This document shows positions 1-10,834 of a stretch of DNA of 64,000 nucleotides, piece after piece. The position numbers and the translations under genes are program-made. Where the stretch lies: assembly GCF_026914185.1 (NCBI RefSeq), contig NC_070572.1:744001-808000 (forward strand). The letters run 5' to 3'. This DNA comes from Puccinia triticina (taxonomy: Eukaryota > Basidiomycota > Pucciniomycetes > Pucciniales > Pucciniaceae). Under the pieces are notes generated by a model that worked only from the letters and a program-made list of their open reading frames with translations, had not been told where the DNA came from and searched no databases. The first letter of the stretch is position 1. Each line of letters starts with the position of its first letter.

Positions 1-844
1 CTATGGAAAGCCTTATAAAATCCCTGTCATCCAGCATGAGCCTTGCCAGCAAAAACCAATCCCTATTCCTGGAGAAATTAAAGACCAATTGGTGGAATTA
101 GTTAGAGAAAGAGTAAGAACTGGCCTCTATGAACTTTCCTGTTCTAGCTACTTCAGCCATGTTTTCTGTGTCAAAAAGCAAGATGGGAAGCTCAGAATTG
201 TCCATCAACTCCAAAAACTCAACAGGGTTACCATTAAAGATGCTGGACTCCCTCCAAACCATGAAGAATTGATTGATTCATTTACCGGTAGAGCCTGCTA
301 TGGTCTAGGAGATATTATGGGAGGGTATGATGAAAGAGAATTAGCTCCAGCATCAAGGCCACTTACTACATTTGAAACACCTTTAGGTAGATTCCAACCT
401 ACCAGACTTCCACAGGGAGCCACAAATTCAGTAGCAGTCTACCAGGCCCAAATGATGTGGATCCTTCAAGAGGAAATTCCAAATAATGTAGGGATTTTTA
501 TTGATGATGGAGGTATCAAAGGGCCCAAGTCAGACTACAGTCAAGAAACTTTACCTGAAAATCCTGGGATCAGAAAATTTATTTGGGAATATGCCATCAT
601 TTTGGAAAGAGTTCTGTTTAGGATTGAAGAAGCAGGCCTTACTATTTCTGGTAAAAATTTTGCTTGCTGTGTTCCTGCCTTGGATCTGGTGGGACATGTA
701 TTCTGTAAGGAAGGCAGGAAGATTGCAAAGAAACAGCTCAATAAAGTGGAATCTTGGCCCATCCCAGAAAATCCAACGGGAGTCAGGGCTTTCTTGGAGT
801 TTGTGTTTACGTCAGAATCTTCATTCCAGGTCTTTCAGAAATAG
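1..844 (+). pseudogene. Ty3/Gypsy reverse transcriptase, 5' truncated by window edge
   Basis: This is the catalytic part of a retrotransposon polymerase that copies element RNA into DNA. Translation from 89 reads as a Gypsy RT: fingers (KLRIVHQLQKLN), a palm, and the catalytic FIDDGG motif near residue 138 in place of the commoner YVDD. The left part is missing because the window starts inside the element. The frame ends in a stop at 842-844, but typical Gypsy sequence (VRIFIPGLSEIAAPL) resumes in another frame from about 800, so one indel lies near 795-800. It is followed directly by the RNase H region. The element is dead in this copy. Confidence in the family is high; the lineage within Gypsy is not determined. 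Confidence 0.9.
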
Positions 845-1687
845 CCGCTCCCCTTAGGAAATTGACCGGGAAAGACGCGGAATGGTTGTGGACTCAGTCA
901 TGTCAGGAAGCTTTTGAAAAATTGAAATGCCTTATAGGCTATGATATTACACTAAAAAAGCTGGACTACGGCGAGGAGGCCGGACAAATTAAACTAGCAG
1001 TAGATTCTAGTTATATAGCCGCAGGCGCGGTTCTTACACAGGAAAAAGAAGGACAAGATTGCCCTGTACTGTACAAATCCGTGGTGTTCTCCCCGACCAA
1101 GTCCAAGTATGCTCAAACAAAGCTGGAGTTGTGTGGTGTTGCAAAGATCCTAAAGAAACTTCAGACTCATTTGTGGGGTCAGAATTTCAAACTATTAGTG
1201 GATTCAAAGAGTCTAATCAAAATGATCAACTCACCGGACTTGCCAAATGGGCCAATGACTTGCTGGGTTGCCTTATCCAACTCTTTTTGTTCACGTTAAT
1301 CCATGTACCCGGTAAAACATTTACAATGCCCAATGGATTTTCTCGGCGACCGCCGGATTCTAGAGAAATAGGCCAGGACTTTGACAAGGACAAGCAGTGG
1401 ATTAAGCCACATCCCGGGTTTGGAACTAGGGAAGTTTGCGTCGGCAGTACGGAAGGATCAGTAGATCTTATTGCTAAACAGCTTGGATTCTGGGGGCTAC
1501 TAGAATACTACTTACAGACCATGAATTTTCCTCCTGGATGTTTGGATGAGGATCTTGCAAGGGTTAAACATAAAGCACCAAATTTTTTTATGTCCGGGGG
1601 TTACCTTCAGAGGAAAAACAAACTGTTTGCTCAGGTGGTAGTTAGTAACCCCAACACACAAAGGAAGATCATGCATGCGTTACACAA
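754..1687 (+). pseudogene. Gypsy RNase H and connection region, frameshifted
   Basis: RNase H removes the RNA strand during reverse transcription. The frame from 754 carries RT thumb and RNase H sequence (AVDSSYIAAGAVL, then SKYAQTKLELCGV), the usual layout of a Gypsy RNase H. A second frame shift near 1240-1265 moves the reading to the frame with FTLIHVPGKTFTMPNGFSRR, which is the end of RNase H. The frame then runs into the start of the integrase zinc finger (RKIMHALH near 1665-1685) and is cut off at the 1688 insertion junction. At least two indels plus an insertion make it non-functional. Confidence 0.85.
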
Positions 1688-3795
1688 TGTGATGCTAAAA
1701 CCAGGTCAGGGACCCAAATTGTCCGCACGGGTTTGCGGAGGTTGCGGGCTGCGGATTCCGCAAGGCTGGCGCGGAGTGGCACAGTGCGGAAAATGTTCAC
1801 GAGGCGGTGCATGGGGCTATGTCAACGGCGCGGCGGCGGCGGAGCTGGACTTAACTTAAGCAGGCCGGCGCGGACTGGATAGTATAGGCTGTGACCGGGG
1901 GAAGCCGTGGCAGCCAAAGCGGGCTACGTCAGCGGGCGTAGCTGGGGCAGAGGCGGCATTGAAGGCTAGACAGGGGCAAGGAGAGTCCGACGGTGGGTGA
2001 TGACGTGCGGAGACGTTGACAGAAGATCTATTTGAGAGCGGAATGGGCGGTGTGGTGTGCCAAATGTGTTTCAAGTATCAAATCACATAAAGTCACAGTT
2101 TACTATTGAGAAGGAGACATATTTCTAGATGTATTATTGCATAATTGAATTCTACAGGTCATTTAACCCCTAGTCACTCACTGGAACCACTAGGCTAGCT
2201 GCACTCAGTCAAAAGTTACTAGTATTATACTGTGTCCATAAGCATAATTACATACTGTAGGGATATTTTGATAGTACATAGTATAGAATTAGACTCAAGG
2301 ACATATTTATAGTGTATGTAGTGGCGTGGTTTGGCTCTGCCCATGGCATGGTTCCACCTGTGGACACCTCCAGGGTTGTTGTTTGGCTCCACCCACGTGC
2401 CACAGCATGGCTCCACCTGTGGACACCTCCATAACTTTGTAGGCTCCATGGACACCACCACATGGACACCACCACCGCAACCACGTGGACACCATATGGG
2501 AACCACAACCACAACCACGTGGACACCATATGGGCACCACAACCACAACCACATGGACACCTGTATGGTGGTCACACCAGCAAAAATCCCTCACAAGGAT
2601 CCCCACCAGCAAAAATCCCTCACATTTTACTATAAAAGGAGGAGATTTTCCCTCCTCAGTTTCAGCATGCCACTCAGGCAATCCTAACCAGAACACACAT
2701 CTCACTCAGAGTTACAAGCCTCATCCACATAAATCCAGCAGTGTGATCTCAATCAAGTTGCCCATCAAAATCTTTCATGCCTCAGAGGTTATATAAGTAG
2801 TCAAGTAGCCAGCATCACCAATTGTGCTCTTAACAAGTCAAAGTGATCTTAACCCATTGTGCTCTTAACTGAAGGTTAAGGAAGAGGGCAAAGACACTTT
2901 GAATAGTTCACATATAAACATCAGTTCTCTCAGAAGTCTTGCATCAGTTCATCTCCACTTTCATATCACAAACATATAAAACCATATAAAACATATCTTA
3001 TGTTACAACTCATTTCCATTATCTGACTCAAGGCTGCTGTAAACCAATCTAACTCCATTTCCCTTACAAAATCCACTTTCTGCTGAATTCAAGTTTGATC
3101 TAGGTCTGATAAGAGACTGCTGCACATAGTTTTCTCTATCATTAGTTTGCCACAACAATAAATAAATTTGTTGTGATAGCTCTTGTGTAGTATCATAGAG
3201 GGGCAGGTCTTTCAAACCACCTGTAACAGTTGTAAAAGCTTCTTACATCTTTGAAATATTATAACTGGTATTTCCCCCTCGCAGAACTGCCACCCGTCCC
3301 AAAGGAGTTCTCACAGCGGATGACGTGCGTGGTTGTGGGAGCGGGGCTTGGTGGATGGCGTGTGTGAGAGGCGGGCAGAGGAGGATGGTTTTCTTTCTCA
3401 AATTGTTTTTCCCTTTTGTACGGAGGGGGGGGGGGGAGTTTTCCCTCCCATCAATCCATCATCTTAGGTTGTTTTCTTTTTATGGACTTTTTACTTCATT
3501 CTGGTTACTCTGGTACAGATTCTTTACGGCGGAGATATGACTACTTGCGGCGGAGTTGTTTTGACTTGCAGAGTTGTCTTTTGTGTACTTTATGGCAGAT
3601 TTTACGGTTCATTGTGGCTTTTCTATTTGTCTTTGCGGTTATTTATACGTTACTTGACTTATTCTTTTGATTGTGGTGCCCCTACAAGTACTTGCGGAGC
3701 GGAGCGGAGTTTCCCAGATCACCCAACTTTACCCGGGAAACATCTTGGAGCAGCGGAGGTCCTGACATTTCTACGCAGTGACTTCTTTTGTTCAC
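1688..3795. mobile_element. 2.1 kb insertion inside Gypsy integrase, LTR-like
   Basis: The integrase zinc finger is split: its first His-containing half ends at 1687 and its second half (DLGHRG) resumes at about 3797. A 5-bp direct repeat, cacaa, lies on both sides (1683-1687 and 3796-3800), as expected for an LTR-type insertion. The inserted DNA starts TGTGATGC and ends TTGTTCAC. It has no convincing gene. It holds Thr-His-type low-complexity repeats at 2340-2570 (short units around ggacacc and accacaacc), a TATA-like box (ctataaaagg) near 2631, a G run at 3425-3438, and a GC-rich start. A solo LTR or a non-autonomous LTR element fits best, but the ends are not the canonical TG...CA, so the class is uncertain. 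Confidence 0.5.
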
Positions 3796-4834
3796 CACAA
3801 CAAGGACTTGGGACATAGAGGAATAACAGAGACTTACCAACAATTGAAATTAAGATTTTGGTGGCCGTCAATGAAAAACGCCGCGAAAAAATGGGTGCAA
3901 TTGTGTCTGGCCTGTCAACAGAGAAGCACTTTGAAACCTGCGGAGTTAAAGAAACCTACTGGGAAATCAACCATCTTTGGTCGAGTTAGCTTGGACACTG
4001 TGCACATAAAGGCTGGAAAGTGGAAGTATCTCGTTGTTGCGCGAGACGATCTCTCAGGGTGGGTCAAGGCTGTCCCTTTGGAGCAGATTAAGGCAGCTAG
4101 GATTGTGGCATGGTTTCTCAAACACTGGATTTATAGGTATGGAATGCCATTGCTTGTAGTTGTTGATGGGGGATCAGAGTTTGGGAGCAATCTACAAGAT
4201 GCTTTGAAAGAGAAAGGTGCTACTATTAAGATAACCACCCCATACTATCCTGAGGCAAATGGGATGGTTGAGCGGGGGCATCAGCCGTTGAAGGATTGTT
4301 TGGTGAAGCTGTGTGGAAATGGAAGCACTACTTACTTTTGGTACTTTTTGCGGATAGGATCTCCACAAAGCGGACAACAGGGTACTCTCCTTACGAATTA
4401 CATACTCTTCGGACAGCCGTTGGTTTTGCCGGTAGATCTGGAAATGGAAACTTATTTGGGTACAGATTGGGAATCTATTCAAACAACAAGTGATCTTTTG
4501 TCAGCACACGCGAGGGTACTCTTCAGAAGGCTCACCAAAAGTTGATAGAAACTAGGGGAGAGTCGCTGGAAGCAAGAACACCAAGAGTAACGTTCGTCAG
4601 CCTTTGGAACCCGGATCATTGGTCTTAGCATACAATCATAGTTTAGAGACCCAGTGGGGCAAGCTCTTCGAGCCTCGATGGAGCGGGCCTTACCGGATAA
4701 CAGGTCAGGAGAAAGGCGGGTCGTCTTCACTCGAAGAACTACATAGACGGAGCATCCTTGAAGCGTCGGTATGCGGCCGCTCAAGTGAAACCCTTCTACG
4801 GAAGGGAGGACTGAAAAATGAATCTAATCAATAA
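3796..4834 (+). pseudogene. Gypsy integrase (zinc finger, DDE core, C-terminal part)
   Basis: Integrase joins element cDNA to host DNA. After the insertion junction the reading gives the second half of the HHCC finger (GHRGITETYQQL ... CLACQQR), then the DDE core: first Asp in LDTVHIKAG, second in VVVDGGSEF, and Glu in ANGMVERGHQ. The open frame stops at 4545. The typical C-terminal region (EPGSLVLAYN, then FEPRWSGPYRI) continues in a different frame at 4604-4834, so at least one more frameshift is present. The catalytic triad itself is preserved. Confidence 0.88.
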
Positions 4835-6763
4835 GAACCTACACATGGTAATCACTCGTTCATAAGCCATGATCCCCTTATAGGATACTCTTTGTTGTAG
4901 CTCGTTACGTAACCTTGGATTACGTCTCACTACATGCGCGTCATGAGTAACACTCACGACATGTCTCGACAAGCAGTCACAGTTTCTCACACTCTTCCTT
5001 GTCATTGTCTCTTACATAATGTATACTATAAACACCTTGTATTTCTAGTACATTGTGGTTTTCCCTTTTTTCCTTATGCAATCTACGATTACTCTCTCTA
5101 TTTACATATTCGAGCCTCTTTACTCTTCAAAAAAAAAAAAAAAAAAAAAGAGGCGCTTCGCGCCGTGCCCCCCGGCAGGCGGGGGACTTGTGCTAAGTTC
5201 GGGGTTTTCGAGGAGGTGCCAGGCCGGATGAGATCAATCATCACACTGAAAAGCCATCAACAAGGATGGCGATCTATGTTGTGGACAAGCAGATCCAAGT
5301 GATTGCTTCCCAACCATACACACACGACCATATTATGTGTTGAGGATTGCTCTGGATGGGGTGGAGTGCCCAGTGTCCTGGTGCCGGCTGCTGCTGTACT
5401 ATCTGCCTGGCCGCACACCCACCCATGGTGGATGTTTAGGGAGTTTCTATTTGCGGCACCCTTGCATGGCAGATCCCACCCGACTGCATTAGCAGGGATC
5501 GGGATCAGCAACTCCAACGCAACCCTCCAGCGATCCCCGGTCGTCAGCCGCCCGCCCCAGCCCAGCCTCGACGGTGCGACCCGCTGGAAGGCCGCCCTCC
5601 AACACACCCTCCGTCTGGCCCGACGAGCACCTCCACGCACTCACCGGCCGGGCTGCCACTGGACCACCCACAAGCCCACCGACCACCGCCTTCCACGCCC
5701 CAGCAAGACGCACACAAGCGTGCGTCATCGGGATGCTGCCCGCCCGGCCTCGCCACTAGCCCGCCCCGTCTCCCGTAAGTCGCCCCCACCAGTGCTGTCC
5801 GACTCCGGCCTCCCTCCCTGCGTCCTTTCTTTCTGTGTGAGTCTGCCTTTCCCCTGCTGAGGCCCTTGTCCGCACACCCGAGCTGTCCAGTTCGCTTGTG
5901 TCCATTCGTCCAAGCGTGGGCTGGCTGCGGCCTTCGCTGCTGCATGGGTGGCCAGGGCCGGTATGCCCAACGACCATCCCCCCCCCCCCCCCGGACCGTG
6001 CTTGCCGGTCCCTTTCCCATCTCCACGCTGTGTCGGCCGGGCCGGGAGGAAGCCGCATGCGCCCCCGGCGACCCGCCACGCCGACCGGCACAAGCAAAAC
6101 GCTGGGCCGGCCGAGGCTGCGAGACCGACGCCAGTGCTTGTGGCCCGCAACGCCAGCATCTCGACCAGCGCTACCCAAGAGGATGGTGACCATCACCACA
6201 TGTATCCACCCCAGCATGTCCTGCCTATCCGATGGCCTTCTTGGACCGAGACGGGCCTCGCTCGCCAGCTCTCGGTCGACCAAGGCCAGGCGTAACTGCT
6301 GCCTAGGAAACCTTATCCCACAAGCTCTCCACACCGTCTCCATCAAAATGCTTTCCTCTCTCCCTCCATCCCTCCCCCTCAACCTACTCGTTTCTCCGTA
6401 CCCTTAGAAGTGTCTCTTTTCCGCCAGTTTCGTCATTTCGTGTTGTACCTCATCAGTCATCTGTTTCCTTTGTCCCCCCCTTCTTCTTTTCGTTCGCTCA
6501 GTAGTTCCGCCCGCTGCAACCCCTTGAAGGGCAAGCACCGCACCCCAACCAGACGTTCGTTTCCCGCACGCAGGTCCCAGTTCAGCGAACCCGGCAGCCT
6601 GCAGGTCGCCGCCATCGGGCAGTCGCCAGGCGAGGAAGCCCGTGCTGGCCGTGTCTCCGTGCTTACGTCTCTTATTTACCCCTCAGTAAACAAAACATAA
6701 AAAAACTCGTCCGTGCCATCGGCCGTCCGTCTCCGGTAAGGCCCTCCCCTCGAGGCCGCATCC
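4835..6763. other. Intergenic: Gypsy flank, poly-A tract, GC-rich transporter upstream region
   Basis: No gene is supported. 4835-5130 is AT-rich and may include Gypsy 3' sequence or LTR, but no second LTR copy is visible for comparison. A run of about 20 A lies at 5131-5150, followed by a short GC-rich stretch (5150-5225) that resembles, in reverse complement, the small inverted-repeat element at 45543-45631 (shared acttgtgctaagttcggg-like core). From 5300 composition jumps to very GC-rich, and many overlapping open frames appear on both strands without motifs. A C run lies at 5978-5991. The last few hundred bases, with CT-rich stretches at 6340-6500, are the likely promoter and leader of the transporter. 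Confidence 0.6.
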
Positions 6764-9048
6764 ATGGGCTTCAAGATCACCCGCAAACAGGCCCAGGACG
6801 CGCCGACGCCCGAGCGGCAAGACCCGTCCCAACGGGCGCCCGGCGTCCTGGGCGTCTTCAAACGCCACGCGAAGTTTCTCGGGCCTGGGATCGTCGCCTC
6901 GTGCGTCCCGTCTCCTTCACCACCTCCCTATCCCTCACTGACCCCCCCCCCCCCCCCCCCCCCCCTGCCTTGTGCGTGTTTGTGGGCACACAGAGCCGCT
7001 TACTACGACCCAGGAAACGTGCGTATCTTGGCTGCATGTTATTGGCTATGAGGGGACTGACCCGGGCGTGTGTTTGTAGTGGGCAACGGACCTCCAGGCC
7101 GGCTCGCGCTTCGGCAACGCCCACCTCTTCATCCTCCTCCTGGCCATCTGCGTCGCCGTGTTCCTGCAGATCCTCGCCACCCGTCTCGGATTCATCAGTC
7201 GCAAAGGTACCCTTCACCACTCCTCACCCGCTCTTCTTAAACTAATCTTTTTTTTGATCACATCAGACATTGCACAGAACTGCAGAGAGGCTTTGTATTC
7301 CCAAGAAAAAGGCCAGAGAGTCAAGAAATGGTTTATGCTGTACCCGCTGTGGATCATCTTCGAGCTGGGCATACTGTGAGTCTGCGCTTTCTCCCTCCCC
7401 AGCGATTGAACCCGTGAGTTGACATAATGGCTTTTTTTTTCAGATCTGCCGATATGGGCGAACTGCTTGGATCAGCCACGGCTCTAATTCTGTAGGTTAA
7501 TCGTTCAAATCATGCCCAAGTCATGCCCAATTCCCGCTGACATGATCCGTGATGTGGATCAGATTATTCCCTCGCCTGCCTCCATGGGTGGCGGTCCTCC
7601 TGACGTTCCCAGAAGTATTCCTGGCGCTACTGTTCTTCCGGAACGGCAAACAGTCGAAACGATCGATGCAGATCTTCGAGATCATGATCACTGTTGTCGT
7701 CATGGCCGTCGTCGTCTCGGCCTTGGTCCTGTTCTTCAAGGTGAATCCGAAGATCCCGCAGGTCTTCCTCGGCTACATCCCGAGCAAGGCGCTCGTGACC
7801 GGCTCGAGCTTCTACACGGCCATCGGCATCATCGGTGCGTCCCTTTTTCCTGGCCATCCAGCGGCTGCGTGCGCGCTTCCTGATGTCTCGGCGCGTCGGG
7901 CTTCTGTCTGTGCAGGCGCGACCGTCGGCCCCCATTCGCTCATTCTGGGCGCATCCATGGCCACCCAGGACCGCACATCCGACCAAGCTCCCGCGAAAAA
8001 AGGCCCAAAGAACGAGGCCACGGTCGTCTACATCGACCGATTCAGCCCCGACATCGAGAAACAACCCGAAGAGTTTCTCGCGCCACGCAAGGCTCCATCC
8101 GTACCCCAACGCCGAACCGTCCTGGACTGTAGAAGCTATCTCGCCCATGCCAGTTTCGACATCGCCGCTTCGATCTTCACATTACCATTAAGTGGGTGCC
8201 GTTTGATCTGAGGGCGGGCCAGCAAGCGTATCTGACGAAGATTGTCCTGCGCGCACAGTTGTCAATTCGGCGATCCTCGTCATCGCCTCGACGACGTTTT
8301 TCTACAACAAGCCGGCGGGCCCGATCGTGGAGGAAGCGGACCTAGTGGCGATGCACCAGCTGCTGAAGACCCAGCTGGGCGCGGGCCTGGCGACCCTGTT
8401 TGCGGCCTCCCTGTGGCTCTCGGGCAACGCGGCCTCGCTGACGATCACGATGGCCGGCCAGTCCCTCTCCGCCGGCTTCCTCGACTACCACACCAGTCCG
8501 CTCATCCGCAGACTCGTCACCCGCACTCTGGGCATCATCCCCGCGGCCATCATCGCCGCCTTTTCCGCCCAGAAAGGCATCAACGACCTGCTCATTGCCA
8601 CCCAGGTCGCCATCAGCATCGTCCTCCCGTTGAGTCCCCTCTTTCCTCTCTCTCTCTCTACATCCACCTCATACTCATCTTATGGCCTGGATGGGCGTGG
8701 GTCGTCGGGTGCAGGTTTGCGGTGATCCCTCTGGCGTACTTCTCGTCGCGGAAGACGGTGATGTCGATCAGCTTGCCGCCGAAGATCGGCCGGCTGTTCT
8801 CGGAAGACGAGCGTGTGGTGGCGAGCAAGCGGGCCAACGAGGGCCCGTTGGTCTCGCGCACGAGCCCGTTCGCGCTCAGGCCGCCCTCAGACAAGCCCGG
8901 CGCGCGGGACGAGTTCCGCGTCGCCCAGCTGGACGGCTCCTATTCCTTCGCCAACCATTGGATGGTCAGGATCCTCGTCGCCCTCCTCGTCCTCGTCATC
9001 CTCGCCGCTAACATCTACGGCATCTATCAGGTGGCTACCGGAAACTGA
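6764..9048 (+). CDS. Nramp-family divalent metal transporter (nine exons)
   Basis: Predicted multi-pass membrane transporter of the Nramp/Smf family, which imports divalent metals such as Mn2+ or Fe2+ with protons. Exons, joined in phase: 6764-6900, 6994-7018, 7080-7206, 7267-7375, 7444-7491, 7563-7834, 7916-8191, 8259-8628, 8715-9048, giving 565 residues, the usual size. The TM1 metal-binding motif DPGN is present at residues 51-54. The TM6 signature reads GATVGPHS at 240-247: Pro-His are kept, but the position normally held by a metal-binding Met is Gly244. A hydrophilic loop follows TM6 (residues about 255-300). The C terminus ends in a final hydrophobic helix and a short tail. Exon 2 is only 25 bp. 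The start is the first ATG giving the conserved FLGPGIVAS lead into TM1. Substrate is not certain. Confidence 0.93.
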
Positions 9049-10834
9049 TGCCACTCTTGCCAATCTATCCAGCCCTGAGCTCTTCCAAGATACCAGTCCG
9101 CCAAGTCTGTTCTTTTTTATCGAGCGATCTGTTTTGTTTAGATACCTTCTATTAATGACGGGTGTACTATCCTAATTCCTCAACAAATCCGCAACATCCC
9201 CAATGACCCATGTAGACTTTTTTTCGTTATCCGCATCTTCGTTCATTATGACTGTTCGGGTTGTATTATTCGCTTCTTGTTAATGATCCTCCTTCCTCCT
9301 CTCCTCCAAATCGCATTAAATTATCACCGTATTTTTCACCACATGTCCGCGTTTTCTTTTGCGTATCCTGGGATGAGGCTGTATGCATGCTCGCTGTATG
9401 GTCCGAGACTGCTTGTTACTATGCGCATTGAGCGGTGGTTAGAATGGGAAACTTCGTTCATGAAAAACCTTCAGACTAGCCAAAAACCTGTGTGCCATGC
9501 AGTGATTGTGCAAGTCGGCATTGCAATTATGGTGTTCAAAGTTGGCTTGTGCATGCATAAATCATAAGATCATAAACCCTTTTTTACAGGGGATTGCTCA
9601 CATCCTTGGCTCAAATGAGGGGCTCAGCATGTTCAAGCAGCATTCAGCCATCTTTCTGAGAAGCAAATTATCACCTGAAGCTAACAGATCTGCAGTGCTT
9701 TGCAACACCCAAACTCTTAATTTTCAGCAAAAAGGAAATGTTTTCTCAAGCCGGTAGTTCATTGCTTTCATGTGTGCTGCTTGATGTTTTGGTAGGTGTC
9801 TTCATGGAGGAGTTAGATGGGCATCTTGAGTTTTTTTGTTATTTTTTATTTTTTATTTTAAAGTGCAGTTTGTTTTGACATTGCGCACTATGAGGTACCA
9901 GCATTGAAATAGATAGAAACTATTGCTAAAGACAAGAGAGGCCCCAAGGGCTACAAAGTTTCCAACAAAAGGCATCTTGAGTTCTCTAAATGCCAACAGC
10001 AAGCCATCCAATATAGCTTAATATGCAAAAGGAACCATACTGACCATGGTGAAATGCCACTTTTTTGGTATTTAAAGTGGCCTACAAGCCGGAATGACAA
10101 ATCACATTTATTCAATCTTTCTTGATTGGTTCCTTTAATTTATGGTGTTCAAAGTTGATTTATGCACGCATAAATCATGACTGTGCTATTAAACCAACAA
10201 ATAGTAACTTTTTCAAAAAAGGGTTTATGTAGCAGGGGGTTGTTCTTACCCTTGAGCACATTTCTGCAGCGCTTGATTTGTTTGGCTGCAAAATCTTGCT
10301 AAATGCAATGTAAAACAGAGTCACTCATTGTGTTGTGTGCGCGCGTGGACTTAGCACTATCATCAGCTTTTAGTGGAATTAGGCTACACTAATGCAAACA
10401 TTAGCATCAGATGGCCCAGTGTGGGGCCTAACCAGCCCCAAGAAACCAATCCATTTTGTGATTGGAATATATGAATGAATTGGATAACCATTCTTGTAAA
10501 TGTTTCAATGTGGTGCGGAGAAGAAAAATTGTAACATAAAATGTTGTGGATTTATTCTTAAAGCACAATGCCAAGAAAATGTAAAACAGATATGATTCTA
10601 AACTGAATTAATAATTCCTATCAATGAGCATGAAAGTGGAATGCTTTTGTTTTTGCATTTAAAAAAGTGAAAGAAGAAACTGGGTGGCATGCTTTCAAGT
10701 TTATGGGGACCAGTCACCATGCTGTGTGGAATCCATTTGAGGTCTTGAGGGCATGGTTTCCTTGTGAAAACTAACAGTTATTTTTCTCTCAATCAACATC
10801 TGTGAGTATAAAATATTTTACGGCAAGTCAGCCA
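9049..10834. other. Intergenic, AT-rich, with an imperfect direct repeat
   Basis: No gene is supported. It holds the 3' side of the transporter gene and AT-rich sequence. A block at about 9525-9585 (tatggtgttcaaagttg ... gcataaatcat) recurs at about 10138-10195 in the same orientation, and weaker similarity continues for some tens of bases, suggesting an old segmental duplication or two copies of a repeat. A T-rich stretch lies near 9833-9862. Confidence 0.55.

Noticed and set aside
2225..2796. Thr/His-rich open frames on both strands
   Set aside because: They are translations of short tandem repeats inside the insertion.
5303..6407. Many overlapping long open frames on both strands upstream of the Nramp gene
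   Set aside because: Very GC-rich DNA gives long frames by chance; Pro/Arg/Ala-rich translations, no motif, no splice pattern, and frames overlap on both strands.
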